Shown: positions 22,716 to 33,752 of the stretch, in pieces | Position numbering within the stretch: the first letter of the stretch is position 1 | Layout of the letters: every line of letters starts with the position of its first letter | NCBI RefSeq assembly: GCF_958298935.1 | Contig: NC_084933.1 | Span: 14,801,001-14,865,000, forward strand | DNA: 64,000 nucleotides | Direction: 5' to 3' | From: Phragmites australis | Lineage: Eukaryota; Streptophyta; Magnoliopsida; Poales; Poaceae | Translations under genes and position numbers: made by a program | The notes under the pieces: model-generated | Seen by the model: the letters and a program-made list of their open reading frames with translations, nothing else | What the model was told of the DNA's origin: nothing | Databases searched by the model: none

Positions 22716-22849
22716 TTTATTAAAGATAAAGGGTTTCTATAGAAAAATGAGGTTTGGTAATGGTACGAAAACTGATTTTTGTGTGATGTTTGGTATGGTG
22801 AAGTATCTTTTATTTACAAATTTAAGAACTGTTTTGAGATTTGTAATAA

Positions 22850-23916
22850 TCAAAATATTTTGGTAGCTGACGTGGTCTCGAATCATTGGAACTTTTCATA
22901 TAGACGATGGTTGAATGAAGTTCTCCATGCCAATCAAGAAGATTAAGAGATATGCTAACGACATGTGCTCTGTCTCCTGAGGAAGACAGACCAATATAGA
23001 ATTGGGGGGTCCGGAATTTCTACGTAAAATCTATGTATAAGCAGTTATGCAGAAATCAGAATGGATTGTTGTATAATATTATTTGGAAAGCCAAAATTCC
23101 TTTGAAATTAAAATTTTTATGTGGTTTTTACACCAAAATGCTATTCTTACTAAAGACAATCTTGCTAGGAGAAAGTGGAAAGGCAACATCAAATGTGTGT
23201 TCTGTTCTGATTTTAAAAGCGTTAATCACCTGTTCTTTGGTTGCACCAAGGCTAAATTTGTATGGAGCCTTGTTGGGTTGGTGATCGGGCTAACTATCGG
23301 CCAACAAACACTAATCAGTACTTGATTTGGGTTAGCCATTTCCTTTCTAGTGCTGAAAAATGAGAAATAGAGTGGTGTTCGACAAAAAAAATTGTTCGAT
23401 CCCAACTAAGATAGTGTGTTGTGCTTGCTCTTTTTTGCGTTATTAGGCATGGCTCTAAAAGGGGATCATCAGGTCATGTTGTTAGCTGGCGTCCAGACCC
23501 TTTAGGATACGACGCTTCTCTTCCACCTCAAAAGACAAGAAGATGGAAATACAATCAACCAAGCTGATGCTGTCATCAAGTTCAGCTAGGAGGATCGTGG
23601 TTGGTGGGTATATCAGTGCAACAAGTCGCCTGGAGTCGCTTTTGATCGCGTTTAGGTGTCCTGCTACTTGTTTAGTTTCTCCAGCTATACATTTTAATAT
23701 GCCCTATGTTGGCCCCATCAATTGGTAGTCTAATGGCGGTGCATGTTGATTTAGATGGCGGGTTTTGATTTCGATCAGCCCTGTGTGCTTTATCGACAAA
23801 CTTGGAAGTAGGTTCAGCATCCTTTGTTTGCGCGTCAGTATTTTGCTTGTTGGGACATATTGTAATTTTGTTGCATGTGCGTAATGAAATTCGGGGATAG
23901 TCCGTTGTGGAAAAAA
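22850..23916 (+). pseudogene. LINE 3' end: RT-associated zinc-binding region (zf-RVT), 3' UTR and poly(A)
   Basis: Plus-strand translation gives ADVVSNHWNFSYRRWLNE near 22868, then KSMYKQLC, then the zf-RVT region IIWKAKIPLKLK, changing frame to FMWFLHQNAILTKDNLARRKW and CVFCSDFKSVNHLFFGC (about 23080-23250). This cysteine/histidine module sits at the C-terminus of plant L1-type ORF2. A frame change near 23105 and stops upstream show decay. The 3' end has the family phrase AATGAAATTCGGGG followed by a short A run at about 23909-23916, consistent with target-primed insertion and 5' truncation near 22850. Confidence 0.75.
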
Positions 23917-24900
23917 AGGGAGAGAGGGAAGGAGAGAATGGGTGGCAATGTGGATGAACAGCTGCTATGGCGAGCAGGGAAAGAGGAGGGTGAACGACAA
24001 CAAGGCGTGGTGGTGGCGGCAGCATGGTGCTGGAGTAGGCGACACAGTGAGGGAATAAGGCCTATGCGAACCCGGGCTAACGTTTGCATAGGCGATGTAT
24101 GGGCATGTTTAGATCTCGACTCCGAGAACCTAAGTCAAAGTTTGGTTAGTTAAAATTAGAGAAATGTTAAAATCGAAGTAATTTGAATAGTTTTTTACTT
24201 GAGACCGAGCTAAATTTTGACTGGCCAAAAATCGGAGCACCTATTTTAGATGTTAAAATCTTATGTAACTCTATTATAGAAAAATTTAGTTAGATAAATT
24301 TTTTAGACATGACCAAAATTTGACCTTTATCTAAATGAAAGCTAAATTCCTTGGCGTGGCTAAATTTTGGTTTGGCTTCTTGGACTGAAGAACAAAATAA
24401 CCCCATTATCCTCGGAAGAGGAGGCGAGAGGGCCAGACGGAATGGGAGAGCTGGGCTTTGTTGCTTTATGGTGTGTTTGGTTGAAGGGTAAAGATGGATG
24501 GGTTGAACCATCAACTTTTTTACGGATGGGATGAGCTAATTTTTTGTTTGGTTGATTGAATGAAATGATCTAATTTTCTATTTAATTGGAGGGATAAGAA
24601 TAGATAGGATAAACTAGTTTTCTATTTAGTTAGAGAGATGTATGATTTGGTTGCGATAACCTCCTTATTGTCCCTATCGTGCCTCATATGCATTAGTGAT
24701 CATGCAGTTCGATTACAATTCAGCAGTCACCTTTGCAACACAGTAATTTGGTCAGCAAACAAGAATCGGATTCAAGCATGAGCTAAACTTTTCTCATCCA
24801 TTTCTTTCTACCAGAAATTAAATTTGGAAAATGAAAAGATAGAGAATTTCCCTAGTTCCATCCATGCACCCATCCACTTTGCATGGTCCATCAGAATGGC
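23917..24900. other. No gene; probable degraded MITE ends
   Basis: The sequence at about 24095-24470 and 24470-24660 has the AT-rich, 'ggtgtgtttggttgaa' style of PIF/Harbinger-type MITEs, but paired termini and target duplications could not be matched. The open frames at 23875-24153 and 24290-24514 show no motif. Confidence 0.35.
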
Positions 24901-25570
24901 ATGATGTGTGGGTGGTCTTGGAGTCATAGCTGGCGAGGAAGCTCTTGGCGTTCACCTTGAAGATCTTGAGTAGCAACAACCATCTGCCTTGCCATCATCG
25001 AGCACCTGCTCTGCATCAGTAGCAACAGCCTCGTCAGCCCACCCTCGCACACCGCTGTTGTGTCCATCGCCCTTCGGTCCCTGTACCACGACGGCCTCCA
25101 GCACTCGGAGCGCTTGGCTAGGGGAGCCAGCGTTGGCGGTCAAGACATGCACGGTTGCCGGGACAGCACCGAGGTGGACCATCCATGCACACACGATGTT
25201 CCAATTTCCAGAGAAAGACAAGAGCTCGCTGACAAATTCAAACAAAGATGCATTCGTTGGTGGCAGACTTAGTGTCAAAGTGTTGGGTAGACATTCGATT
25301 AAGTTTTTCTTTTTTAGACGAACGTAGGCTAGATCACATACTGAATCAAACTTAGACCAGATATCAGGGTAGTCACAGGCCCACCTGGACTACCCTCTGG
25401 GTCCGCCACTGCATTCGCACCATGAAGCAAATTAGCCATTCCAATGAAAGAGCCAATCTTGGCGCGCCTGTTATCTCAAACGAGTGGGTACCCAACAGAG
25501 TCACAAGGAAGAGAGCAGGGATGGTGTCGTTGCTGCCACTGATGATGTTGACCGCTGGCATAGCCTTCTC
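24901..25570 (-). pseudogene. GC-rich coding-like fragment, product not recognised
   Basis: A 108-codon minus-strand frame (24952-25278) with balanced composition (LFEFVSELLSFSGNWNIVCAWMV, then AVPATVHVLTANAGSPSQALRVLEAVV) looks like a fragment of a helical-repeat protein, perhaps armadillo-like, but I cannot assign a family. A 112-codon frame on the opposite strand covers the same bases. No start, splice or promoter context is visible, and it is cut off abruptly near 25300. It may be a captured or duplicated gene fragment. Confidence 0.25.
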
Positions 25571-25978
25571 CCAATGGCCCGATACTAGGGGTGCAATCAG
25601 GTCAGATTTTTTTGAACGCGCGAACCGTTTTGGATGCTAGTAGGATTTAGGATATCGGATGTTCGAAAGAAATCTCAAGTATCGAATATTCAAAGCAGTA
25701 TGCGAGCGAATCTAGCCAAATTCGGTTTCTAGAAAAGAGGTATGGAGTGAATTTTTAAATATTCTAAAAATACCATGGTATTGGGCAAACTTTGGTTTTT
25801 AAAACCATAGTGTTTGTCCTCAAAGTTTAAAAACCATGATGGAGCAAATATGTAAAGATAGACGACCCCTTGCTATCTTGTGGTCACTGCTGCTAGCTGC
25901 CAGAAAAAATTTCTTGTGTTTCTTCCGTACCTGGCACAAAAACTTCAAATCGTTTCTCTCTCGTGTATTAGTCAATCC
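25571..25978. other. Short interval with hAT-like terminus at about 25587
   Basis: TAGGGGTGCAATCAGGTCAG at about 25587 resembles the left end of a TAGGGGTG-type hAT element, but no right end is present before the LINE. Otherwise it is AT-rich and non-coding. Confidence 0.3.
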
Positions 25979-26085
25979 CTTTTTTTAGAATCTATAGGGA
26001 CTATAGATTATATATATTAAGTTTGAAAAAAGAGAAATAGTACAAGTCATAAACATTATGGGGGGGGGGGAATAAAACCTGGAAG

Positions 26086-29000
26086 TTACAATTTGGAGTC
26101 TATCCATTGAGAGAGTTGTCGAAGGTACCTTCTTTCGACCCTATGAGTTACCAAGTTTAACTCATTGATGAATTTAGTCTTGCATCTCATAATAGAGGGA
26201 TCTATATGCTTGAAAAGCCAATCATTTCAAATTGTCCAAATGCTCCAACACATTAGGATGATGATTTCCATGAAGAAAGGCTCATGAATTGATGAGGGGT
26301 GGAAATGCCAATTGAGGACCAGCACGCTCTAGCGAAGTTACACCTCAGAAACAAATGAGCAGTTGTCTCTTTTATCTGCCATATGCGTAGTTCGCAATTG
26401 TAATCATCCAAGGTCATATTTCTTCTTCTTAACATACCTCTCGAGTTTAGTCTGCCTTTGAGTAGTAACCAGAAGAATACTTTATGTTTTTTCTAACAAG
26501 AGGATCTCCAAATCCATTTGAATACCGAATGGATTGGTCTGTGGCCCATTAGAAATTTGTAAGCCTTTTTGGAGGAGAAATGATAATTGCCCCAAATGTA
26601 TTTCCAAGTATCTGATCTTGTAGAAAGCCGAAGTATTTCAATATTGAGTTGGAAAAATTGAAAATGAGAGTATGCCTGAGCTGATAGAGGTAAGTGAAGT
26701 AAATCTAATAAATTAGGTCTGTTGAGAGCTGAAGCCAGGAAGATATTTTTGATCTTGGCAAAGGAGTATAGCTCAGGGAAGGATCGCATCAAGATCAGGC
26801 CTCCCCATATGTCCTACCAGAAATGAATTGTTCTCCCATTTCCTATTTGTGCAACTGCAAGACATTTGAAAGAATCCAGAAGATGAGTGATGCTTCTCCA
26901 CAAAAAATGATCCCCTCTTACTCACCTGGAGGAGTGTCATTTGAATAATAATTATTCCAAACAAGCTTTACCCAAGGAAGGTCTTGCTTATTGAAGAGTT
27001 ATGCTTTAAGAGAAGTGCTTCATTTTGTACACTGATCTTGATTATGCCAAATCCTCCTTCAATTTTTGTTCTACAAACCATATTCCAAGCTGTAAGTGTC
27101 TATTTCTTACCATTTATATCAGAGCCTCTCCAAAGATAGTGTTGTTTGTACTTGTCAATTTGCTTGTTCACAGTTAAAGGTAACTTGAGAGTACACATGA
27201 AGAAGGTGGGCAGTAAGGACAAGCAGAACTAACCATTTCTAGCTTACCACCTTGTGTAAGAAAGCAAGAGCACAACTAACCAGCCATTTCTCAATTCTCT
27301 GAACCAAAGGGATGAAATCCTCAATTTTTGATTTTGTGAGCCCAAGAGAGTCCTTTTACATCTGAAGGTGTTGGAGAGAAGATTCATTGTGGCTACATAT
27401 ACATTAATGGGATACATATATAACTTGTGATAGTTCACTTTGAGACCTGTAGAATCTGCAAAATAATGGTCTCAAGAATAAAAAGTTGTCTAGGGCCATG
27501 CTTCCATGATTATTAGGGTGTCATCTGCATATTGAATAACTGAGAAGTCATTTCCAGCACCGGGAATGGGTAGAGACAAGAGACCTTGATCCTTGGCTTT
27601 GTTAAGGATTGTTTGAAGCAGGTCTACAACAAGCACAAATAGAAGAGGGGATAAAGGATCACCTTGCCTTGCACCCTTACGACAATGAAAGACTTTCCAT
27701 GAGACACCATTAAGAAGAAAAGATGAAGTGCCAGAATTCATAATTGATTGAATCCATTTGTACCCAAAATCTTTGTGCTAAAGAATGTACAACATGACTT
27801 GATGCTCAACCATATCAAAAGCTTTTTCAAAGTCCAGTTTAAGGATAATGAATTCTCCTTTTGTCTTGTGGTAGACATGTAGATATTCAAAGGACCAAGC
27901 ATGACAATCTTGAATGGTTCTTCTTTTTAAAACTCCATTATGATTTTGATGCACAAATAGAAGAATGATTTATTGTAGCATTTCTGCCATAAATTTGGTT
28001 GTTATGTTAATGGAACAATTCAATAAAGAGATAGGTCTAAAATTTCCTACCAAAACTGATGCATCCTTGTTAGGAACAAGGGTGATATATGAGCTATTAA
28101 TATTCTGGGTGTAGACATTAGCATCACAGAAAGCCTGGCATAAATCATAGAAGTCCTGAGCAATGATTGGCTAGAATTTGTTTAAAAAATCTATGTTAAA
28201 GCTAGTTGTACCTAGAGATTTGTATGATGGGAAATTTACCACTACTTTGTCAATTTATTCTTTAGTAAAGTCTGAATCAAGCCAATCTAGATTTGCAATA
28301 GGTTCCAAAAGGTCCTCAAGGTCGAAATACACGCAATGAAAATTTGTGGTTCCAAGTCTTTGCTTGTAGGCTTCCCATAAAATAGATGTTTTATCCTCAT
28401 GGGTAGTATAAGTATGTCCACTACTATCAGAAAGTGTTGTGATCAAGTTCTTTATATACTTGAATGTGGCATTTGCATGGAAGAAATGTGTCCGATTATC
28501 TCCATATTTTACCCACTTTATTGTTCTCTGTTTCCAATAGATTTTTTGCTTTTGGAGAAGAGAAGTCAGATGGACTTGTACAAGTTTTCTGAAATTCCAC
28601 TCTTCTAAGCTCAGACCTCTTGCCTTCTCAACGGTATCTATAAGAAGAATAATCAACTTTGTATTTGAGATGATTGTTTCCAGGTTGGAGATATTAGACC
28701 ACTACACTCATAAAACTCTTCTTAGCTTTTCTAATTTAGCCCCAATTCTCTTAAGCCTTATCTGCCTGATTAACTGGAATAGACCAAGCATGTTGTACAA
28801 CCTGCAGAAATTCATCATGTTCCATCTAGAAGTTCTCAAAATGAAACGCTTTATATTTAAGAATAAAAGTAGTGATAGTGATCAAACAAGAGACATGATC
28901 TGAAGTATCTCTTGAAAGAGGTGTAACAAAAGTGTCAGGGTAGTTGTGAGTCTACATATTTGAGGTGAAGAACCAGTCGAGCCTTTCTAGAAGAGGATTC

Positions 29001-29591
29001 TGATGTTTATTTGACCAATTAAAGGATATGCCATTAAGAGGTAAGTCTACTAATGCCATGGGTTCATTAAACATGAACATCTTATTGATATAAGCATCAG
29101 TTTTGTTTTTGTTAGATGGAGAATGGATTAGATTGAAATCCCATAGGATTAGTCAATCAACCTCATCAGCCATTTCAATTTCTTTGAGCCAATCAATAAA
29201 GATGGGTTTCTTGCCTACAATACATGGGACATACACATTTGTTAGAACCCACCTAGCCCCAGTGGTGACTGAAAGCAGGTTCACTGAAATTGAGAAGTCA
29301 TTTTGGAAGCACATGTGACCTATGGATTTGTGACTTCCAGGTTGTGAGGATTCCACTAGAAACACCATTGGATGGTAAATATTCAAAGCAGTAAAATTGA
29401 GAGGGGCATAACTTTTTTATATAACTACTGTCAAAAATTGCTCTTTTAGTTTCCTGTAAGCAAAGAATATCACAACCTGTCTCAGTGATTTTACTTCTAA
29501 CTGCATCCCACTTCTTTGCTACATTAATCCCTCTAATATTCCATCATAGAATTTTTCAATAACCAAAGATAATGTTATGTTGTGCAGCCAT
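26086..29591 (-). pseudogene. LINE ORF2: endonuclease, reverse transcriptase, zf-RVT
   Basis: ORF2 of L1-type LINEs nicks DNA and reverse transcribes element RNA on the nick. From ATG at 29591 the translation quickly reaches the apurinic-type endonuclease signature WNIRGIN, KWDAVRSKI, CDILCLQETKR (about 29540-29430). It continues through VLTNVYVPC (about 29240), LERLDWFF (about 28980) and the linker WKQRTIKWVKYGDNRTHFFHANA (about 28535). Then come RT motifs NFRPISLLN (about 28040), LKLDFEKAFD (about 27830), GARQGDPLSPLLFVL (about 27660) and the catalytic YADDT (about 27525). The end is the zinc-binding region around 26260-26520 and DWLFKHIDPS...RRYLRQLSQW before TAA at 26086. In-frame stops near 29557, 27960, 27475 and elsewhere disable it. 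Confidence 0.85.
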
Positions 29592-29904
29592 ATGAGAAGA
29601 GTAAAAAGGACTGATTCACCCAAATATGCAATATGAGGGAATAAGACCACCAGCTATATACATGAATGAGATTAAGAGAAGTCATCTAGATCACGGAAAG
29701 AGAAATGAATAAGAGGATAAAGCTGGTAGATAGACATCCAAGCAGTAATCCAGGAGGAGTTTTCAGAAAATAGTGGGATCATCACAGTTTACAACTGAAA
29801 CATTGCCATATAGGGGGGAAAGACAATAAAAGAAGTATATTAACTTCTTAAAGGGGCCAAGAATAGCAGGCCACCAGCTGCGCTTCACAGTATTCCTTGG
29901 GTAG

Positions 29905-32612
29905 TCACTTCTTGGCCATCTTGTTGGGTTTGTCATCATCATTGGGCTTACTATTCCTCTTGGGCTTGATAGCTTTCTGAGTGGCTTGGGCTTTCTTTTG
30001 GCCCATTGCTTTCTTCAAAGAGTGCTTTGTCATCAAGTTTGAGTCTGAGAGCATCTCAGGCCTCATCTTACAGAAGGATTGTCCTAGATTTTCTTTGATT
30101 TTGCTAGGGACGATTGGTGGTTTTGCATTGTAGGCTAAATAGTGCTTGTCCTTGCAAATGTTGCTCTTGTAGCCTCTATTTTTTTTCTTTATTTCTCAGA
30201 CTTCTTCTGACTTTAATGTCCACCACTGAAAGAGAGATATCACCTAACATAGATTTCCTGAGGAGTTTGGGTGTGGAATCTTGTAAAGTAGAGCCTTTCT
30301 CTAGGTCAAACACAATTTCCTTCTCTTTGTTGATCTCCTGCGTCCAAGTTAACTCAATGTTTTTGGGACATTCATGAGGTAGAAAGAACTGCAAATGTGA
30401 AGATTCTTCAGGCTAGGGAGCTGAGATTTGCCAAGCTTTTAACCTTAAGAGTGTTTTTGCACATTCAAAATGTGCTAGTGAGAGTAGCATCTTTGTGAAA
30501 AAGGAAGCCCAGGTAATGGGAATAGACATAGGAATTCTATGGGCATTCTAAGGACTGAAGTACTTGTTCCATAGTTTATGAACATCTGTATTGGCCTTAG
30601 AAGAAGTTGGCCAGTTTTCTTGCTGCCAAAATGACTCAAAGACTGAGTCAGCAACTTGATATCCCAAATGGTGCATGAAGCCAATTTGTAAGTTCATACC
30701 TTCACCTTGGACCAAAAACTCTATATTATTCTGTAGCTCATTAGGGACTGGCTGAACATGTTCTAGTACTTGGACATTTAGGTCCACATCTCATTCTGAT
30801 GGATTCCATGTGGGAGGAAGATCTTTGGTTCTACATTGGCCAGGGGGTACAACAGCCAATCCAAGGACAACGGTAGGGTCCTGGACAAGGTTGAGGTCAG
30901 GAACAAAGTGACCAGTGCTCCCTGATGAGACAGATCCCAAAGAATTCTCAAATAGAGGCTGATGTGGGCAGCAATTTGAGGTGGTGCAAGTTCAGGCCAC
31001 TCTGGGTCATCTTCTACTATTTCATCCTCATTATGGTCTTCTTGCTCCCACACTACAATTCGACCAAAGGAGCTAATTGCAGCTTCAATATAATGCTTGC
31101 TCATATAATCAAGAGGAAAACCTAAGAGCATTAGCTAGTATTCCCGATTAAAGTTCAAAGCATGCCAATTAGGACCTTGATCATGCTTAACAAGGGTGAA
31201 ATCAAGATTGCCAAAATGATGTGGTGAACTATTTATCAGGAGCTCTTGGTCGAAGATTCTTGCAAACTTGACATACGCTTGTGCAAAAGGGTAGGGTTGG
31301 ATATCTAGAATCCGAACACGCTTGTGTTGAAAGAACTCCTCTAGAACTTCCCTAACAGCCAAGAAAATCACTTGGTGCTCTGGCATTGGGTCAATGCGGA
31401 CGATGGCCATATCCTCATTACCTGGGATCACTCTTCCAACCATTAGGCACGACATCAGCTCGCGGCCAGACACTTCTTGACAGACGAACCCATGCGACAT
31501 ATGATGCTGGGGATCAGCTCGGTGTAACATGGCTGAAGATTCACTGAGCTTGATAAAGAAGTGGAGCTATGGGGAGGGGATGGTTCAATTGGAGTAGTTG
31601 CTCTCTTACCCAGGGCCAGAGAAGTATCGACCGGGGAAGAAGATGGAGAGTTTTCTCGCTGAAGAGGAATCCCCAAGATTTTCACCCCAAAATCGCTAAG
31701 GCTGCTGAGGACCGGTGAGTCAACATGGGCAGGCCCATCAGGACTGATCTTTGCTTTATGGAACCAGGTGGATACATCAAAGGAAGCTCAAAAGGAAGGA
31801 TCAATATTGCTGGAGAAAGCACAAGATTTTTGGGCTCTAAATGCACAGAGGTTTTTTGGGGCTGTATAGTACAAGGAAATGTGGTCCCAGCCATAACTGA
31901 AAAGACACTTAATATTGTTCCTACAATCATGTCTAGCATGATACGCTGTAAACATCACAAGCAGGAATGAACACCAGCCTTTAAGTGAGTATAATGTTTG
32001 CTATTATGAGGCATCAATGACTGCGAAATATCTGCTGAATGAGAATTCAAAAAAAAAAAAGGGAAGAAGAGCGGTTTGAGACAAGATCACCCCTGTTCAA
32101 TCTATCAAACACAGATTTGTGAGGAAAAAGAAGACGATCAAAAACATATGTATGTTGATGAGAGATGACCATGAGATTGGTAGAAGCATTGCGATGAATT
32201 GGAAGGGGCTCATCACCAACAATGGCAGGTTGAAAAATCACAGGACGAGGGGTAAAGGGAGTTGTATTTGCACCTGTAAGAATCTTGGAGTTAGGCATAC
32301 CTGCTTGGGACGAGGATGTAGATAAGTGATGATGCTCACTAGGCATCTTCTTTCTGACCATATCAGCATAAGAAACCCTTTTATTTGATTTCTTTCTTGT
32401 AACTGTAGTCCATTCAGATTGTTGCTCATGCACCCAATTTGAGGATACTTTGGCCTAACAAGGACCTCCCTCACGCCAAAGGTGAAAGAAGACCTTGAGA
32501 TTTTCACACACAAACTATTGTTGATGAAAGATGAAAATCTCAACTTGCTTTGAAGAAATAGAGAACCTAAAAACTCAATCACCCACTTGGAGAACATTGA
32601 AGAAAGTGACAT
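29905..32612 (-). pseudogene. LINE ORF1: RNA-binding protein (DUF4283-like)
   Basis: ORF1 of plant LINEs binds element RNA. The start is taken at ATG 32612 (MSLSSMFSKWVIEFLG). The reading continues, with a frame change near 32440, into EWTTVTRKKSNKRVSYADMV and then a serine/proline-rich spacer. At 31500-31000 comes the DUF4283-like core (VREVLEEFFQHKRVRIL, YPFAQAYVKF, WLMLLGFPLDYM, GRIVVWEQED). The C-terminal part near 30300-29905 carries VRRSLRNKEKKNRGYK, C-x5-YLAYNAKPP, FCKMRPEML and a lysine-rich tail ending MAKK then TGA (29905-29907). This RRSxRxKxKNxGYK...C...C tail is seen in many grass LINE ORF1 proteins. Several stops and at least one frame shift interrupt it. Confidence 0.7.
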
Positions 32613-33102
32613 TACCTCCCAAGCAAGATTGAAGGAGATGACTAGCAGAATCCTCCGTAAGACACAAAGCCTCTCACGGTGCTAACACAATCGAACACGG
32701 TTTCACTGAGCCGGTCTGAGTTCGAGGCTCGACATCCTTATAAAATCCCAAGGAACGTCCTCCCTTTCGGTGCTCATTGTTTTTTAAGAATCCTCCCTAA
32801 GACGAAACTTGCATCAACCAAAAAAAAAAGCCAAAAGAAAGAAGTCCTTACGATCTTGGGCAGGTGGGAGAACCACAGGAACTCCAAATCGCTCCTTGAT
32901 AGATTCCTGGAGCTTCAGACCCGCACGAAAATCCAGTTAAGAGAGATCCATAGCCAGGAGAAGGAAGGGAAGTCATGGCTCGAGCGGGTGCGTGCTGCAG
33001 AGAAGGGGAACCGCCAGAGCCATTCTTCTCTCACCCTTGTTGAATTATTCTTCACATGGGGTCTTCTATCCACCGGCCATTTTGGTCATGACTCGTCAAT
33101 CC

Positions 33103-33752
33103 ATCACGAGGCCAAAAAACATCACTCGTTTCACAGCTGCGATTGGGACGTGAGAAACTTCGCTTGGTTGAAGGCTTGGAGCAAGGTTGGACGATCTTCC
33201 ATAAGGCAAGCTAGCTGTAGCAAGAACCTTTCTTTGGATGTATTTCTCACTTTAAAAAAAGTGAAAATGAGCCAAGTGTTCTGTGTGCAAACATTTATTA
33301 GTATCAGAATATGCAACGCAATAACATAAGCGATTAATGTGTTACATTTTGGCAACCAAAAAAGAAAAGGAGGAACCATGTGCAGGGGGCATCCCTTGCT
33401 GAACAAGCGTCCAAAACAAATTCAACATATTTTTCATATTTTAACAGCATTTCCAATAGTTAGAAACAATGTTAACTCCCTGCATCTTTTTATTTAAAAA
33501 ACAATCAATTCCACCCGGAAAGCTCAAGCTCTTGCCATGTTGCAGTGATGAGCATGCCATACGCTGATGACAAATCCAGAAGTGCAAGACGATATCATAC
33601 CAACAGGCAACAGCATCAGACCTAGCAATAACATCTGATATTCTGCCTTGCTTTGATACAGCAGCTGGAGCCGTTAAAGATCTGGCAAAGCACCAGGTAC
33701 CTTGTACGCCCTGAATTGTTCATCGCTAATCATGCCCAGAAAGATTTTATCT
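33103..33752 (-). other. 3' flank / untranslated region of the nucleotidyltransferase-like gene
   Basis: No independent gene is seen. The part just downstream of the last exon (about 33752-33450) is moderately AT-rich and probably 3' UTR on the minus strand. Frames at 33131-33406 (minus) and the tail of 32679-33329 (plus) have no recognised motifs. Confidence 0.35.

Larger units (their letters stand above)
25980..33094 (-). mobile_element. L1-type LINE, near full length, decayed (about 7.1 kb)
   Basis: On the minus strand the element reads 5' UTR (about 33094-32613), ORF1 (32612-29905), ORF2 (29591-26086), 3' UTR and an A-run (T run at 25980-25986). The base order EEP endonuclease, reverse transcriptase, zf-RVT in ORF2 is that of plant L1 elements. 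GTCAATCC occurs immediately outside the A-run (25971-25978) and again at 33095-33102, giving a possible target-site duplication of 8 bp and placing the 5' end near 33094. The short match makes that border tentative. Numerous stops and shifts in both ORFs make it immobile. Confidence 0.75.

Noticed and set aside
24360..24400. Sequence resembling miR319 (TTGGACTGAAG)
   Set aside because: Only 11 bases match and there is no stem-loop of precursor type around it.
24952..25327. Armadillo or U-box protein gene on the minus strand
   Set aside because: A helical, Ala/Val-rich feel only; no U-box, no repeat consensus and no gene context, so it is listed only as an unrecognised fragment.
32679..33329. 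216-codon plus-strand frame
   Set aside because: It overlaps the 5' region of the minus-strand LINE, starts in its untranslated part and has no recognised domain.
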